DNA of 64,000 bases from Ornatilinea apprima (GTDB taxonomy: Bacteria > Chloroflexota > Anaerolineae > Anaerolineales > Anaerolineaceae). Positions 15,487 to 24,372 of this stretch are shown here, piece by piece. The DNA lies in contig NZ_LGCL01000031.1 of assembly GCF_001306115.1 (NCBI RefSeq), positions 1 through 64,000 of the forward strand. Reading direction: 5' to 3'. Both the position numbers and the translations under genes were made by a program. Below the pieces are notes generated by a model, which had not been told where the DNA came from, did not search any database, and worked only from the letters and a program-made list of their open reading frames with translations. The stretch's first letter is position 1, and every line of letters starts with the position of its first letter.

Positions 15487-16974
15487 CTACTGCAGATCCT
15501 CGCTGATCAGGTTCTCGGCAATCACCGCCGAAGAGAGAACTCCAGGCAGCCCGGCACCGGGGTGGGTACCCGCCCCAACCAGGTAGAGGTTGGAGAAATC
15601 TTCAGAGCGGTTGTGTGGGCGGAACCACGCGGACTGGGTCAGGATGGGTTCCACCGAGAATGCCGCGCCCTGGTAACTATTGAGGGTGTTTTGAAAGTGC
15701 AGCGGATCGATATAATGCTCGGCAACGATGCTGGATTGCAGGCCGGGCAGGTAGTTGTCTTCCAGGAACTGCATGATGCGGTCGCGGTAGGGGCGTGCCA
15801 TGGTTTTCCAATCCACGCCGGAGCCAAGGTGGGGCACCGGTGAAAGGACGTAGAATGCTTCATGCCCCTCGGGGGCGAGGGAGGGATCGGTGATGGTCGG
15901 CATGTGTAAATAGAGCGAGAAGTCATCGGCCAGCGTCTTTTTCTTGAAGATGTCGTCCAGCAGTCCTTTGTAGCGCGGCCCAAGGATAATGTTGTGGTGC
16001 GCCAGGCGCGAGTCGGTGTAGCGGCGGTTGGTGCCAAAGTAGATGACAAACAGCGACATGCTGTAGCGCATGCGCTGGTAGCGCGCGTTAGTGTTGACGC
16101 GGCGATAATGCGGCTGGATCAGGCGGGTGTAGGTGAAGGCCGGGTCGGCATTGGAAACAATCGCGTCGGCGCGGTGAATGCTGCCATCGGCCAGGCGCAC
16201 GCCGCTCACTTTTTTGTCTTCCACCAGAATTTCTTGAATTTCGGCCTTGAGATGCACTTTGCCGCCCAGTTCTTTGAATAATTTTTCCATCGCGTCTACA
16301 ATCGCGCCGGTGCCGCCTTTAGCGAAGAAGACGCCCCATTCGCGTTCCAGGTAGTGGATCATGGCATAAATGCTGGTGGTTTCAAAGGGGTTGCCGCCCA
16401 CCAACAGGGGATGAAAAGAAAACACCATGCGCAGAAAATCGTTGCTCACGAACTGTGAAACGTATTGATAAACACTCTTGTAGGATTGAAGGCGAATTAA
16501 GTCTGGGGCCACTTTAAGCATATCGGTTACATGCAAAAATGGCTGATCGGCCAGTTCCAAAAAGCCTTTCTCAAAGATGGGCTTGGTGGTGGCAATAAAT
16601 TCCTGGTAGCCTTTTTTATCTTCGGGGCTCCAGCGGTCAATCTCGCTGAGGATATATTCAGGATCGTTATTGTAATTAAATTCTTTTCCCTGATGATCGA
16701 AAATGCGGTAGAAAGGATTGACGGGCACAAATTCCACATAGTCGGCGCGGTTTCTTCCGGCGGCCTGGAAGATATCATCAAACATGAAGGGGGCAGTGAT
16801 GACGGTCGGGCCACCGTCAAACTTGAAACCGTTCATTTCATATACATAACCGCGCCCGCCCAATTTGTCTCTTTTTTCAAAAATTTCTACTTCGTAGCCG
16901 CGGGCGGCCAGGCGGCAGGCCGTAGCAAGACCGCCAAATCCGCTGCCAATGACAATGACTTTTCTTTTCTTCAT
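15487..16974 (-). CDS. crtI: Phytoene desaturase
   Basis: This 495-aa FAD enzyme introduces double bases into phytoene. It has the dinucleotide fold [19 protein letters not shown], then [21 protein letters not shown] segments, and the CrtI-typical C-terminus [17 protein letters not shown]. The ATG at 16974 follows GAGGTGA and is preferred to the GTG six bases upstream. The 84-base gap to the upstream regulator gene is AT-rich and carries a 7-bp inverted repeat (17004-17020), so it may have its own controlled promoter. Confidence 0.92.
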   Translation of the reverse strand: MKKRKVIVIGSGFGGLATACRLAARGYEVEIFEKRDKLGGRGYVYEMNGFKFDGGPTVITAPFMFDDIFQAAGRNRADYVEFVPVNPFYRIFDHQGKEFNYNNDPEYILSEIDRWSPEDKKGYQEFIATTKPIFEKGFLELADQPFLHVTDMLKVAPDLIRLQSYKSVYQYVSQFVSNDFLRMVFSFHPLLVGGNPFETTSIYAMIHYLEREWGVFFAKGGTGAIVDAMEKLFKELGGKVHLKAEIQEILVEDKKVSGVRLADGSIHRADAIVSNADPAFTYTRLIQPHYRRVNTNARYQRMRYSMSLFVIYFGTNRRYTDSRLAHHNIILGPRYKGLLDDIFKKKTLADDFSLYLHMPTITDPSLAPEGHEAFYVLSPVPHLGSGVDWKTMARPYRDRIMQFLEDNYLPGLQSSIVAEHYIDPLHFQNTLNSYQGAAFSVEPILTQSAWFRPHNRSEDFSNLYLVGAGTHPGAGLPGVLSSAVIAENLISEDLQ

Positions 16975-17003
16975 GTTCACCTCAAAATTTATATTTTTTG
17001 ATT

Positions 17004-17020
17004 ATGGATAGTGTATCCAT
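17004..17020. promoter_or_regulatory. Inverted repeat upstream of crtI
   Basis: ATGGATA-GTG-TATCCAT is a perfect 7-bp inverted repeat, 30 bases before the crtI start. It is a candidate operator for one of the adjacent MerR/B12 regulators. The core GTGTAT recalls the TTTGTATA repeats before both regulator genes. Confidence 0.4.
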
Positions 17021-17058
17021 TTTTTATTTTTTACACGCTAATTGGCGTGAAGGGTTGG

Positions 17059-18021
17059 TTAACTGGCATAAGGGGTGGAGCGGTTGGCCTGCATGAGGCT
17101 CTCAATTTTCTGGGTGGAAGCCTGAAGCCCGGCTGCCTGGACCAGGTGAACGCCTTCCGGCAGGTCGGGAAGCGCTGAAAAGGCTTGCCCCCCAACCACC
17201 ACCAGCGGGTGCGGGTGGGGAAGCTTTTGCAAGAAAGCGGGCAGCTCAGAGATAAAGTTAAGAGATTGCGGCAAGGTGGCTGAGAATAAGAGCATCCACG
17301 GGCGGAGCGTTTTGATCGATTCATCCAGACGCTCGAGGCTCAAATCAGCCCCCAGGTATTTTACGTCCCAGCCGCGCCAGCGCAGCATCACCACCAGCGA
17401 GAGCAGGCCTACCTGGTGCATTTCGTTGGGGGCGCAGGCGGCCAGGATGATTCCCGGCCGCACCGGCGGCGGTGAGGAACTGATGATTCCCATGAGGTGC
17501 TGGGTGAAAAAATTGGTGACGAAGTGCTCGGAGGCAATATTCATCTCTCCGCGATGCCAGGCTTCACCAATGGCGCGCTGCACCGGCTCAATAACTTCTT
17601 CAATCACCTGGTCGATTGGATAAATGGCCAATGAGTGGCGCAGCAAGTCGGTGGCGCGCTGGTCCTGGAACTGGATGAGGGCCGCTTGCAGGGCAGAGCG
17701 AACCTGCTGCAGGGAGGTGGGCTGTTCCTGCGCGATGGTAGGGTGGGCGGTAAGCGGGTCTTTGCCTTTCGCGCGTAAATCTGTCAGCAGTTGAACCGCG
17801 CGGCTGATGCTCATGCCAGTATCAACGCGTTCTTTAAGCCACTGTAGAACTTGTAAATCTTCTTCGGAATAAAGCCGGTAACCCTGGTTTCCGCGCTCTG
17901 GATTGGGAATGCCATATCTTCTTTCCCAGGCTCGAATGGTTACTGGCGGAAGACCGGTCATGCGGGCCACCGCTTTAATGTTATAGATCGGATCAAGCAT
18001 GCTGTCTTCGGAATCTTTCAT
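17059..18021 (-). CDS. CarH-like B12-dependent MerR light regulator
   Basis: The 320-aa protein has an N-terminal MerR helix-turn-helix (IKAVARMTGLPPVTIRAWERRYGI, residues 15-38) and a C-terminal cobalamin-binding part. The CarH motif Trp-x9-Glu-His is intact (W155, E165-H166), as is the lower-axial histidine H202 in NEMHQVG. His156, directly after the Trp, matches the residue that forms the light-state bis-His adduct in Thermus CarH. By family knowledge this is a dark-state tetrameric repressor that releases DNA on light. It lies just upstream of crtI and crtB on the same strand. Confidence 0.88.
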   Translation of the reverse strand: MKDSEDSMLDPIYNIKAVARMTGLPPVTIRAWERRYGIPNPERGNQGYRLYSEEDLQVLQWLKERVDTGMSISRAVQLLTDLRAKGKDPLTAHPTIAQEQPTSLQQVRSALQAALIQFQDQRATDLLRHSLAIYPIDQVIEEVIEPVQRAIGEAWHRGEMNIASEHFVTNFFTQHLMGIISSSPPPVRPGIILAACAPNEMHQVGLLSLVVMLRWRGWDVKYLGADLSLERLDESIKTLRPWMLLFSATLPQSLNFISELPAFLQKLPHPHPLVVVGGQAFSALPDLPEGVHLVQAAGLQASTQKIESLMQANRSTPYAS

Positions 18022-18083
18022 AGCGCACTCTTTTCTTTTTCAGTTATGGACATCATAAGCTGATTGATCTTCAATATCCACTA

Positions 18084-18102
18084 TTTGTATAAAGTTTGTA
18101 TA
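18084..18102. promoter_or_regulatory. Two TTTGTATA repeats spaced 11 bp, candidate CarH operator
   Basis: TTTGTATA occurs at 18084-18091 and again at 18095-18102, exactly 11 bp apart, upstream of the first CarH-like gene. CarH DNA-binding domains contact DNA as head-to-tail repeats of about 11 bp. The same arrangement recurs before the second regulator gene. Confidence 0.5.
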
Positions 18103-18122
18103 GTTGAAATTGTACCATTAAG

Positions 18123-18154
18123 GCATCAAACCCTGCGGGAGCAGGGTTTGATGC
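18123..18154 (-). terminator. Perfect hairpin after the second CarH-like gene
   Basis: GCATCAAACCCTGC (18123-18136) and its complement (18141-18154) form a 14-bp stem with a 4-base loop, 17 bases past the stop. The following T-tract is weak, so termination may be partial. Confidence 0.6.
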
Positions 18155-18170
18155 TGTGCGTATGCCAGGA

Positions 18171-19145
18171 TTAAGCAGGCTGGGCCTCTTTTACCTTGAT
18201 GTCGAAGAGCTTGAGCACATTCTCCACGGCCAGCTGCATTGAGTTTCCCAGGAAGATGCCGGGGACTTCCTGCTGCAGTTCGGGGTGCTCATTGAACGCG
18301 CTTCCACCGTAGCCGAAATACACCTTGGGGCGAATCTTTTTGAGTAGAGCCTGCATGGGTTTTAACCGGATAGCGGTCTCTTTGAGGGTGGCCGAGAGGA
18401 TGATCATGCGCGGTTTTTCGTAGGCGGCGTATTCGGCCAGGTCTTCCAGTGGAAGGTCCGCACCCAGGTATTCCACGCGGAAGCCCGACTGGCGCAGCAG
18501 CAAGCCGAGCATCAAGCTGCCAATCTCGTGACGTTCATCGGGGCCTGAGCCGACCAAAATCAGCGGCGCGCTGCGATTGGTGGGGAAGGTGTCCATCAGG
18601 TTGAGCAGTTTTCCCTGAATGATGTTGCTGGCGTAATGCTCGGTTGAAATGCGGATGCGGCCGTGATACCAGGCTTCACCGATTTGAACCAGGGTGGGGC
18701 AGATAATCTCGTGCAGCAGTGAATTGAGGTCAAAACTTTTGATCATCTCATCAAACAGCTCATTGACACGTTCTTCCTCATGGTTGATCAGGGCGTCGAA
18801 GAGATGAGTGGAATAAAATTCGGGGGGAACAGAATTATCTTTCTGACGCTGAATCAGCGGCGATTGGGGCAGCGCATCGGGCCAACTGCCAATCCTCTGC
18901 ATGGATTTCAGCTCTGCGACCGCGCTGCTGATTGGAATTCCCCGATCCACGCGGCTCTTAATCCAGCGCAGAATAGCAATGTCGCGGTCGGAATACAGCC
19001 GATACTGGTTGTCTGCCCGGTGGGGTTCGAGAATCTCGTGGCGGCGCTCCCAGGCGCGCAGGGTTACCGGGCGGATGCCGGTTTTGCTGGAGACAGCTTT
19101 AATCCGATATTTGGGGTCATCGGGTAATTCTACGATTGAAGACAT
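18171..19145 (-). CDS. CarH-like MerR/B12 regulator lacking the light-state histidine
   Basis: The start at 19145 has a perfect AAGGAGGTTGGC binding site; longer in-frame versions cross the promoter. The 324-aa protein has the MerR helix-turn-helix (residues 14-37) and the Trp-x9-Glu-His cobalamin motif (W159, E169-H170) with axial-ligand histidine H206 in DERHEIG. The residue after the Trp is Tyr160 instead of histidine, so the bis-His photoadduct known from Thermus CarH could not form in the same way. It may sense B12 rather than light, or act with the paralogue. It could form one transcription unit with the downstream regulator. Confidence 0.86.
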   Translation of the reverse strand: MSSIVELPDDPKYRIKAVSSKTGIRPVTLRAWERRHEILEPHRADNQYRLYSDRDIAILRWIKSRVDRGIPISSAVAELKSMQRIGSWPDALPQSPLIQRQKDNSVPPEFYSTHLFDALINHEEERVNELFDEMIKSFDLNSLLHEIICPTLVQIGEAWYHGRIRISTEHYASNIIQGKLLNLMDTFPTNRSAPLILVGSGPDERHEIGSLMLGLLLRQSGFRVEYLGADLPLEDLAEYAAYEKPRMIILSATLKETAIRLKPMQALLKKIRPKVYFGYGGSAFNEHPELQQEVPGIFLGNSMQLAVENVLKLFDIKVKEAQPA

Positions 19146-19203
19146 GCCAACCTCCTTGGACTGTGTTTCATGCTTAGGGCGAAGATCATCGTTATTCGTA
19201 ATA

Positions 19204-19241
19204 GTTACAAAGATTATACAAAAATTAATCAAACAATGCAA
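19204..19241 (-). promoter_or_regulatory. Promoter and 11-bp-spaced repeats before the second CarH-like gene
   Basis: On the minus strand TTGCAT (complement of 19236-19241) and TATAAT (19213-19218) are spaced by 17 bases. TTTGTATA (19215-19222) and TTTGTAAC (19204-19211), 11 bp apart, overlap and follow the -10 box, a good position for autorepression. Confidence 0.6.
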
Positions 19242-19302
19242 GTAATATTTGTCCAAATTAACCAATTGTTAATTTGATGTCAAAGCAATTGAAAAGTTAC
19301 AA

Positions 19303-19330
19303 AAAAAGAAGGCCGGAATGGCCTTCTTTT
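19303..19330 (-). terminator. Terminator of the FKBP gene
   Basis: AAAAGAAGGCC and GGCCTTCTTTT form an 11-bp stem with loop GGAAT. On the minus strand it is followed by an uninterrupted T-run. Confidence 0.8.
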
Positions 19331-19356
19331 GGATCTCTGTGAAAAATGAAGGGAGG

Positions 19357-19869
19357 TTAACCGCAGCCGGAGGAGCAGCTTCCGCCGGAGCAGCTGGAGC
19401 AACCGCCGCCCAGGCGGCCGTTTGCCATTTCCTCATCGGTCGCCACACGAAGACCAGCGATTTTGGCATAGAAGAGCAGATCTTTACCGGCGAGGGGGTG
19501 ATTGAGGTCTAAACGGACGCTGTCTTCGGCGATTTCGCAGATGCGGGCGAGCATTACCTGACCGTAGGTATTGGCAACGCGCAGCTCGCGGCCAAGCTCA
19601 AAGGGGAAGTCGGCCGGGAACTTATCTTTTTCAACGGTAGCGAAGGCTTCGGGATCAATTTCTCCGTACCCTTCGGCAGCCGGCACCAGCACTTCCTTCA
19701 CTTCACCTTCGGCCATCCCTAATAAGCGGTTTTCCAATCCAGGGACAATATTCTGATGACCTTGCAGGTAATCGAGGGAACCGGTGTCAACGATTTCTCC
19801 GTCGACGGTGAGGGTGTAATCGAGAGTGACGACCATATCGTTGGCCACTACAACTGCAGATTCATTCAT
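19357..19869 (-). CDS. SlyD-like FKBP peptidyl-prolyl isomerase
   Basis: This 170-aa cytosolic isomerase/chaperone has the short FKBP core split by an insert-in-flap domain. Visible segments are LDYTLTVDGEIVDTG, IVPGLENRLLGM, the PAAEGYGEID loop and the SlyD hallmark LDLNHPLAGK. The C-terminus is a Gly/Ser/Cys tail with four cysteines in 17 residues, resembling the metal-binding tail of SlyD but without histidines. GGAG lies 6 bases before the ATG at 19869; the ATG 12 bases upstream lacks a binding site. Confidence 0.88.
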   Translation of the reverse strand: MNESAVVVANDMVVTLDYTLTVDGEIVDTGSLDYLQGHQNIVPGLENRLLGMAEGEVKEVLVPAAEGYGEIDPEAFATVEKDKFPADFPFELGRELRVANTYGQVMLARICEIAEDSVRLDLNHPLAGKDLLFYAKIAGLRVATDEEMANGRLGGGCSSCSGGSCSSGCG

Positions 19870-20026
19870 AAGGGTCTCCATAGTTATCCAGCGGAATGGT
19901 ATTAGTATCTGGATTTTCTCCTGCGATTATATCATATAAAAATGGAGAAAAATGGTTAGATTAAGATGAGGGTTTTTGAGGGCAGCGGTGAAAGAGCCGC
20001 TGCGCCGGGTTAATCATGGATTGTGA

Positions 20027-20992
20027 TCAGGCGTGCGGGTTCGCCAGCCGCCGGGCGGTGAGCTGGTCGGTGATGAGCACGTCTACCAGCTTGCCGGCCA
20101 GGGCGCCCTGGATGGCGGCGGTTTTACTGACACCGCCGGATATGCCCACCACGCGTTCGATGCAGCTAAGCTGCTCGAGGCTGATGCCGATCACGCGGGT
20201 GTCGAGGTCAGAATAGATGGGGGTTCCGCTTGAGTCAAAGAAGCGCAGAGCGATATCTCCCACCGCGCCTTGCGACTGCAGTCTTTCCAGGTCTTGCTGG
20301 TTGAGGATGCTTCCATCCCGCATCACCACCGACGAGGGCGTGGGCGCGCCAATGCCAACAAAGGCGATGTTCAGGCTGCAGAATTCATGAAACGCTTTCT
20401 GAACATGGCTGTCGGAGAGGATGACTTCTTTGACCTGCTGGTTATCCACAATGCCGGGGGCGGGCAGCAGGGTCAAACGGCAGCCCAGGTGTTGGGCGGC
20501 GCGGCGGCAGAGGTCGGTGGCGTGGAATTCGGATTCGGGGGGGCCCAGCCCGCCGATAATCTGCACAACCTGGGCGTCGGGCAGGGACTGTGCTTGAATG
20601 TATGAGACGACCTGGTTGAGGGTGGTGCCCCAGGAAAAGCCAATCGAATCACCGTTTTTAATAATGCGGTTCAGGTAATTGGCTGCCGCAATGCCCAGCT
20701 CCTGGTTGACCACCACTTGAGAATCGGGGTCGGCAACATCCACAACGATGACCTCGCGCAGCCCGTAGCGGGCTTCAATTTGCTCTTCAAGGTCAGAGTA
20801 GGTTCCCGCCGGGGCATTGACAGTAATGGTTACAATGCCAACATCGCGCGCCTGCTGGAGCAGGCGGGAAATTTTGGCGCGCGAGAGGTTCAGTTTTTCA
20901 ACAATGGTGTCCTGGGTGAGGCCTTCGTTGTAATACAGGCGGCTCACCTTGGCCATTAAGCGCAGTTCTTGTTTGGGGTCGAGTCTGGGCAT
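20027..20992 (-). CDS. SorC-family sugar-responsive transcriptional regulator
   Basis: The 321-aa protein has an N-terminal helix-turn-helix (LMAKVSRLYYNEGLTQDTIVEKLNLSRAKISRLL, about residues 12-46) and a C-terminal sugar-phosphate-binding domain with ISGGVSKTAAIQGAL near the end, as in SorC/DeoR regulators. The effector is not readable and no sugar operon adjoins it. The start is uncertain between the ATG at 20992 and a TTG four codons upstream; neither has a strong binding site. A perfect palindrome lies just upstream. The gene is divergent from a LacI regulator. Confidence 0.85.
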   Translation of the reverse strand: MPRLDPKQELRLMAKVSRLYYNEGLTQDTIVEKLNLSRAKISRLLQQARDVGIVTITVNAPAGTYSDLEEQIEARYGLREVIVVDVADPDSQVVVNQELGIAAANYLNRIIKNGDSIGFSWGTTLNQVVSYIQAQSLPDAQVVQIIGGLGPPESEFHATDLCRRAAQHLGCRLTLLPAPGIVDNQQVKEVILSDSHVQKAFHEFCSLNIAFVGIGAPTPSSVVMRDGSILNQQDLERLQSQGAVGDIALRFFDSSGTPIYSDLDTRVIGISLEQLSCIERVVGISGGVSKTAAIQGALAGKLVDVLITDQLTARRLANPHA

Positions 20993-21004
20993 AGGGATTA
21001 CCAA

Positions 21005-21366
21005 TCTTCATCCGTTGAATGCGAGAATGAAAATATTTTCAATATTGGTAGGATTATATCTTTAATTATGTCAAGTATACAACTATATTCGCACTGAAAT
21101 GAGAATGTGCCACTCTAGACAAAATTCTACAGCCCGTCGAGCGGCTTAAGTGTCCGCGAGGATGTGTGGAGCGACAACCTGGAAAGGCGTGAACGGTTTA
21201 TCTGTTCCTGGTAAACAATACCCGGCGGAAAGGATGAGAGTCTCCGGCCTGAATAGCACAAAATTACTTGACAGTCCGGTTGATAATTCTTATGATCAAT
21301 TTAAGCGCTTTATCAAAAATATAAAGAGAAACCCGGTATTGTGCCTTTATTCCATCACGGTGAAAT
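21005..21366. promoter_or_regulatory. Divergent control region between the SorC and LacI regulators
   Basis: For the SorC gene, TTGTAT and TATAAT on the minus strand (complement of 21077-21082 and 21053-21058, 18-base spacer) precede the perfect 14-bp palindrome TGAAAATATTTTCA (21028-21041). For the LacI gene, TTGACA (21268-21273) and TATGAT (21291-21296), spaced by 17, precede the CG-centred palindrome AAGCGCTT (21303-21310) at the predicted start site, a typical LacI-family operator. The GC-rich middle (about 21120-21260) has no convincing gene and no riboswitch I recognise. Confidence 0.6.
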
Positions 21367-22356
21367 ATGGCCAGACGACCGACTCAAAAAGATGTAGCCG
21401 TTCGAGCAGGGGTTTCGTGCGCGACTGTCTCCTATATAATTAACAACCGTGTTGGCGGAAATATCCGGATCTGCGCAGAGACGCGGCAGCGTGTATTGGA
21501 CGCTGTGCGCGAACTGAACTATCTGCCCGATGTGGCTGCTCAGGGGTTAAGCCAGCAGAAAACCTGGCTTTTGGGGGTTGCTCTGCCAGATTTGACAAAG
21601 GCGTTTTACGCGCAAGTGTTCAGGGGGATTCAGAGAGCTGCCGCGGAGGCGGGGTATGACCTGATTGTTGCGGAGGTAAGCCCGGTCGCCGGTGATCTGA
21701 ACGCGGCCAGCGAACGCATGCTGCGAAGAAAAGTGGATGGCGCGATTGTGCCGGCGCAGGGGTTGGCGGAGGAAACGATAAGCCGGTTGAGAGATGCGGG
21801 GGTGAAGGTGGTGGTGTTGGGGGCTGGCGGCAAGACGGAAGGAGTGTGCCAGGTAGTCTGGGATGAGGAAGAGGGGGTGAGGCAGATGATAGCGCACCTG
21901 CTTTCACACGGGCATCGCAAGGTAGCCTTCGCGGGTGGCGCCGAGAAAGATGAAGAAACGCGCAGAATCAGGCAGGCTTTTCTGAACAGCCTGCGCGAGT
22001 TGGGTCAGACCGCGTTGGCCGGCATGCTTTCGGAGGAAGATCTGGCGGCGCACCTGGAAGCGCTCTTCCAAGGGGCAGAGAAGCCAACCGCCGTGTTTTG
22101 CGCTAATGGCGCGCTGGCGATGAAGGTCATCTGGCGGCTGGAGGCGCTGGGCTGTCGCGTGCCAGGAGATGTGGCAGTAGCCGGGTTTGGTTCTTGCGGC
22201 GAAACCGCGCCGGCTCTGACGACTTTTGACCCGGACCCAACCGCTGTGGGCAAGGCGGCCGCCACCTGCTTGGTGGAGTGGTTAAAAGAAGGCGCAGACG
22301 ACACCGCGCGGAGTATCCATGTTGGCGGGAGGCTGGTGATCGGCGAGACGACTTGA
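21367..22356 (+). CDS. LacI-family transcriptional regulator
   Basis: The 329-aa protein starts with the LacI helix-turn-helix and hinge (TQKDVAVRAGVSCATVSYIINN, then LNYLPDVAAQGLSQQKT), followed by the periplasmic-binding-like effector domain with the usual LGVALPDLTKAFYAQVFRGIQ opening and a GDVAVAGFG segment. The effector is probably a sugar but cannot be read. Helix 2 of the HTH reads CATVSYIIN instead of the more usual SxTVSRVLN. An AAGCGCTT palindrome at its promoter suggests autoregulation. Confidence 0.88.
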   Translation: MARRPTQKDVAVRAGVSCATVSYIINNRVGGNIRICAETRQRVLDAVRELNYLPDVAAQGLSQQKTWLLGVALPDLTKAFYAQVFRGIQRAAAEAGYDLIVAEVSPVAGDLNAASERMLRRKVDGAIVPAQGLAEETISRLRDAGVKVVVLGAGGKTEGVCQVVWDEEEGVRQMIAHLLSHGHRKVAFAGGAEKDEETRRIRQAFLNSLRELGQTALAGMLSEEDLAAHLEALFQGAEKPTAVFCANGALAMKVIWRLEALGCRVPGDVAVAGFGSCGETAPALTTFDPDPTAVGKAAATCLVEWLKEGADDTARSIHVGGRLVIGETT

Positions 22357-22383
22357 GAAATTTTCGGTGGTTTAGAAAAAATG

Positions 22384-22418
22384 GCACACGCTCCCATTCT
22401 CAGAGAGCGTGTGCTTTT
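22384..22418 (+). terminator. Terminator after the LacI-type gene
   Basis: GCACACGCTC (22384-22393) and GAGCGTGTGC (22405-22414) form a 10-bp stem followed by TTTT. A convergent gene ends at 22441, so it may serve both. Confidence 0.75.
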
Positions 22419-22440
22419 GCGCCCAGGCGAGGCGAGCAAG

Positions 22441-24126
22441 TTACTTTTGCGGGGAGGGAAAGCTCTCTGGCGCGCCGAAGATTTGATTGCGGTTGCGCCC
22501 GGCGCGTTTGGCCGCATAGAGAGCCTGGTCGGCCTGATTGAGCAATACCGGCAACGCAAAGGAGTCTCCAGGGGGCAGGGAGGTGATACCGGCGCTGAAG
22601 GTAACGTGAATCTCAGGCAGCTCGGCGATGAGGGTTGAAGTGGAAAGCATGTCGCGCAGGCGGTTGAGCAAACGCTCGGCTTCGGCGGGCCGGGTGTTGG
22701 GAAAGAGGATGATGATTTCTTCGCCGCCGAATCGCCCAGCCAGGTCTTGAGGACGCAGGCTCAATATCAGGCGGCTGGAAAAGGCAACCAATAGATCATC
22801 CCCGGCTGAATGGCCGTATTCATCATTAATTCTTTTGAAGAAGTCCAAATCGAGAAGGACAATGGAAGACCAGTTTTCCTGCTGTGCTTCACGAAGGAGG
22901 ATGCTGTGCGCCTGAGAAAGCCAGCTGCGGCGGGTGAGCAAACCCGTCAGCGTGTCTGTGCTGGCTACTTCTTCCAATAACTGTTGGGCGCGGGTGCGCC
23001 GGGAGATCTCTTCATAGAGTTCGTGATTGCGCAATTGCAGGATTTCGGCTTCCTGGCGCGCCTGGCGAAGCTGAAACGCAGCATGAAGGTTTTTTAACTG
23101 GGTATCGGTTTGCTCGCTGTAGAGTTGTTCTTTGCATTGGTGGAAACGTTCAAAATAAAGGACGGCTTGTTCAAAATTGGCGTGCGTTTTGTACAATTCA
23201 GCCAGAGCGTAATAGCTATCCAATTCAATGGGCCGGCTGCCAATTTCCTGGGCAATGGCCAGCCCCTGTATCAGCAAGGATTCAGATTCGGAGAAGGATA
23301 GGGGTGTGTTTTGAATGCTGCCCAGAGCGTGCAGTGCGAGTGCTTCTGCGTTTCGGTAGCCATAAAGGCGGGCTTTTCGCAGCGCGAGGCGAATGGTGTG
23401 AGCCGCTTTTTGAGGTTGGTTGAGGCGGTTGAAAGCTTGACCCCAGTGAATGAGATGCTCGCAGAAGGTCTTCCATTGATGGGTTTCGCGGCATAGCCGG
23501 ATCAACTCGATCTGGTAAGCGCGCGCCTGGGGAAAATCGTTCAGGCCCAGATAGGCGCTGCAGAGGCTATCCAGTACCCAGCACAATGGAATTTTGCTGC
23601 CGCTCTCTCGAAAAAAGGCCAGGCTGCGCGTGAGCAATGGCAGGGCATCCGTGAAGCGCCCCATCACCACAAAACTGTAGCCGAGGTCATTGAGAACTTC
23701 GGCTTCTAATTGGGAGTCACCGGCTTGCTGGGCCTGTTCGATGGCGTTGTAAAAATAGGCCTGCGCTTGCGGGTAATCACCCAGGTAAGCCAGGGCGGTG
23801 CCAACATAAGAAAGGCAAAGTGCTGCCTGGCGAGGGTGATTTATCAGTTCGTATTGAGAATGGGCAAGCTCGAAAGCCTCGAGGGCTTCAGGATAACAGC
23901 TCAACTGCATCTGAAAGCGGCCCACGCCCAAATAGCTTTGAGCAATGTGGGTTTCAAATCCCCCTTGGGCGTCCTGATGCCAGAGGGCAAGCTCCAGGGC
24001 CTGCCGGGCAAGCATTAAACCCGCTTTGGGGTCATCATCAATCAGGCCTAGAGCTTGCTGATTAAGATAGTGAATGGTTTCTTTTGCGCTTTGAGCAGAG
24101 GAAGGGTTGGGGGTTGAACTTATCAT
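22441..24126 (-). CDS. TPR-containing diguanylate cyclase
   Basis: The 561-aa soluble protein has about ten tetratricopeptide-like helical repeats over residues 15-350 (for example YPEALEAFELAHSQYE, FTDALPLLTRSLAFF), a coiled-coil (about 350-390) and a C-terminal GGDEF domain. The active site is GGEEI with the upstream metal site LDLDFFKRIND, and an RxxD inhibitory site (RPQD) five residues before it. It should make c-di-GMP under product inhibition and sense protein or small-molecule partners through the repeats. No transmembrane segment is seen. Confidence 0.9.
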   Translation of the reverse strand: MISSTPNPSSAQSAKETIHYLNQQALGLIDDDPKAGLMLARQALELALWHQDAQGGFETHIAQSYLGVGRFQMQLSCYPEALEAFELAHSQYELINHPRQAALCLSYVGTALAYLGDYPQAQAYFYNAIEQAQQAGDSQLEAEVLNDLGYSFVVMGRFTDALPLLTRSLAFFRESGSKIPLCWVLDSLCSAYLGLNDFPQARAYQIELIRLCRETHQWKTFCEHLIHWGQAFNRLNQPQKAAHTIRLALRKARLYGYRNAEALALHALGSIQNTPLSFSESESLLIQGLAIAQEIGSRPIELDSYYALAELYKTHANFEQAVLYFERFHQCKEQLYSEQTDTQLKNLHAAFQLRQARQEAEILQLRNHELYEEISRRTRAQQLLEEVASTDTLTGLLTRRSWLSQAHSILLREAQQENWSSIVLLDLDFFKRINDEYGHSAGDDLLVAFSSRLILSLRPQDLAGRFGGEEIIILFPNTRPAEAERLLNRLRDMLSTSTLIAELPEIHVTFSAGITSLPPGDSFALPVLLNQADQALYAAKRAGRNRNQIFGAPESFPSPQK

Positions 24127-24372
24127 GGATGCGTGGTTGTGAGCGTGATCTTGCCTTTCTAATTCTTTCCAGTATACAGGAAAAGGTCAATTCGCGTGGC
24201 GAGTTTTTGATTTTTGGAATGAATGATAAAGGATGGGGGTGGCGATTGACAGAGATGAACGATATTGGATTGCTTATCGATTGTTCTTTTTTGCTCTTGT
24301 ATGTTTTCTTCTGTATAATCAATGTGTATTTGATAAGTGGGCGATTTGGTTTCCATTCGGAACTCAGGGTTT

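Noticed and set aside
21120-21260. A riboswitch in the GC-rich middle of the SorC-LacI region
   Set aside because: No known consensus could be matched, and the LacI promoter at 21268-21296 lies downstream of it, so it is not in that leader.
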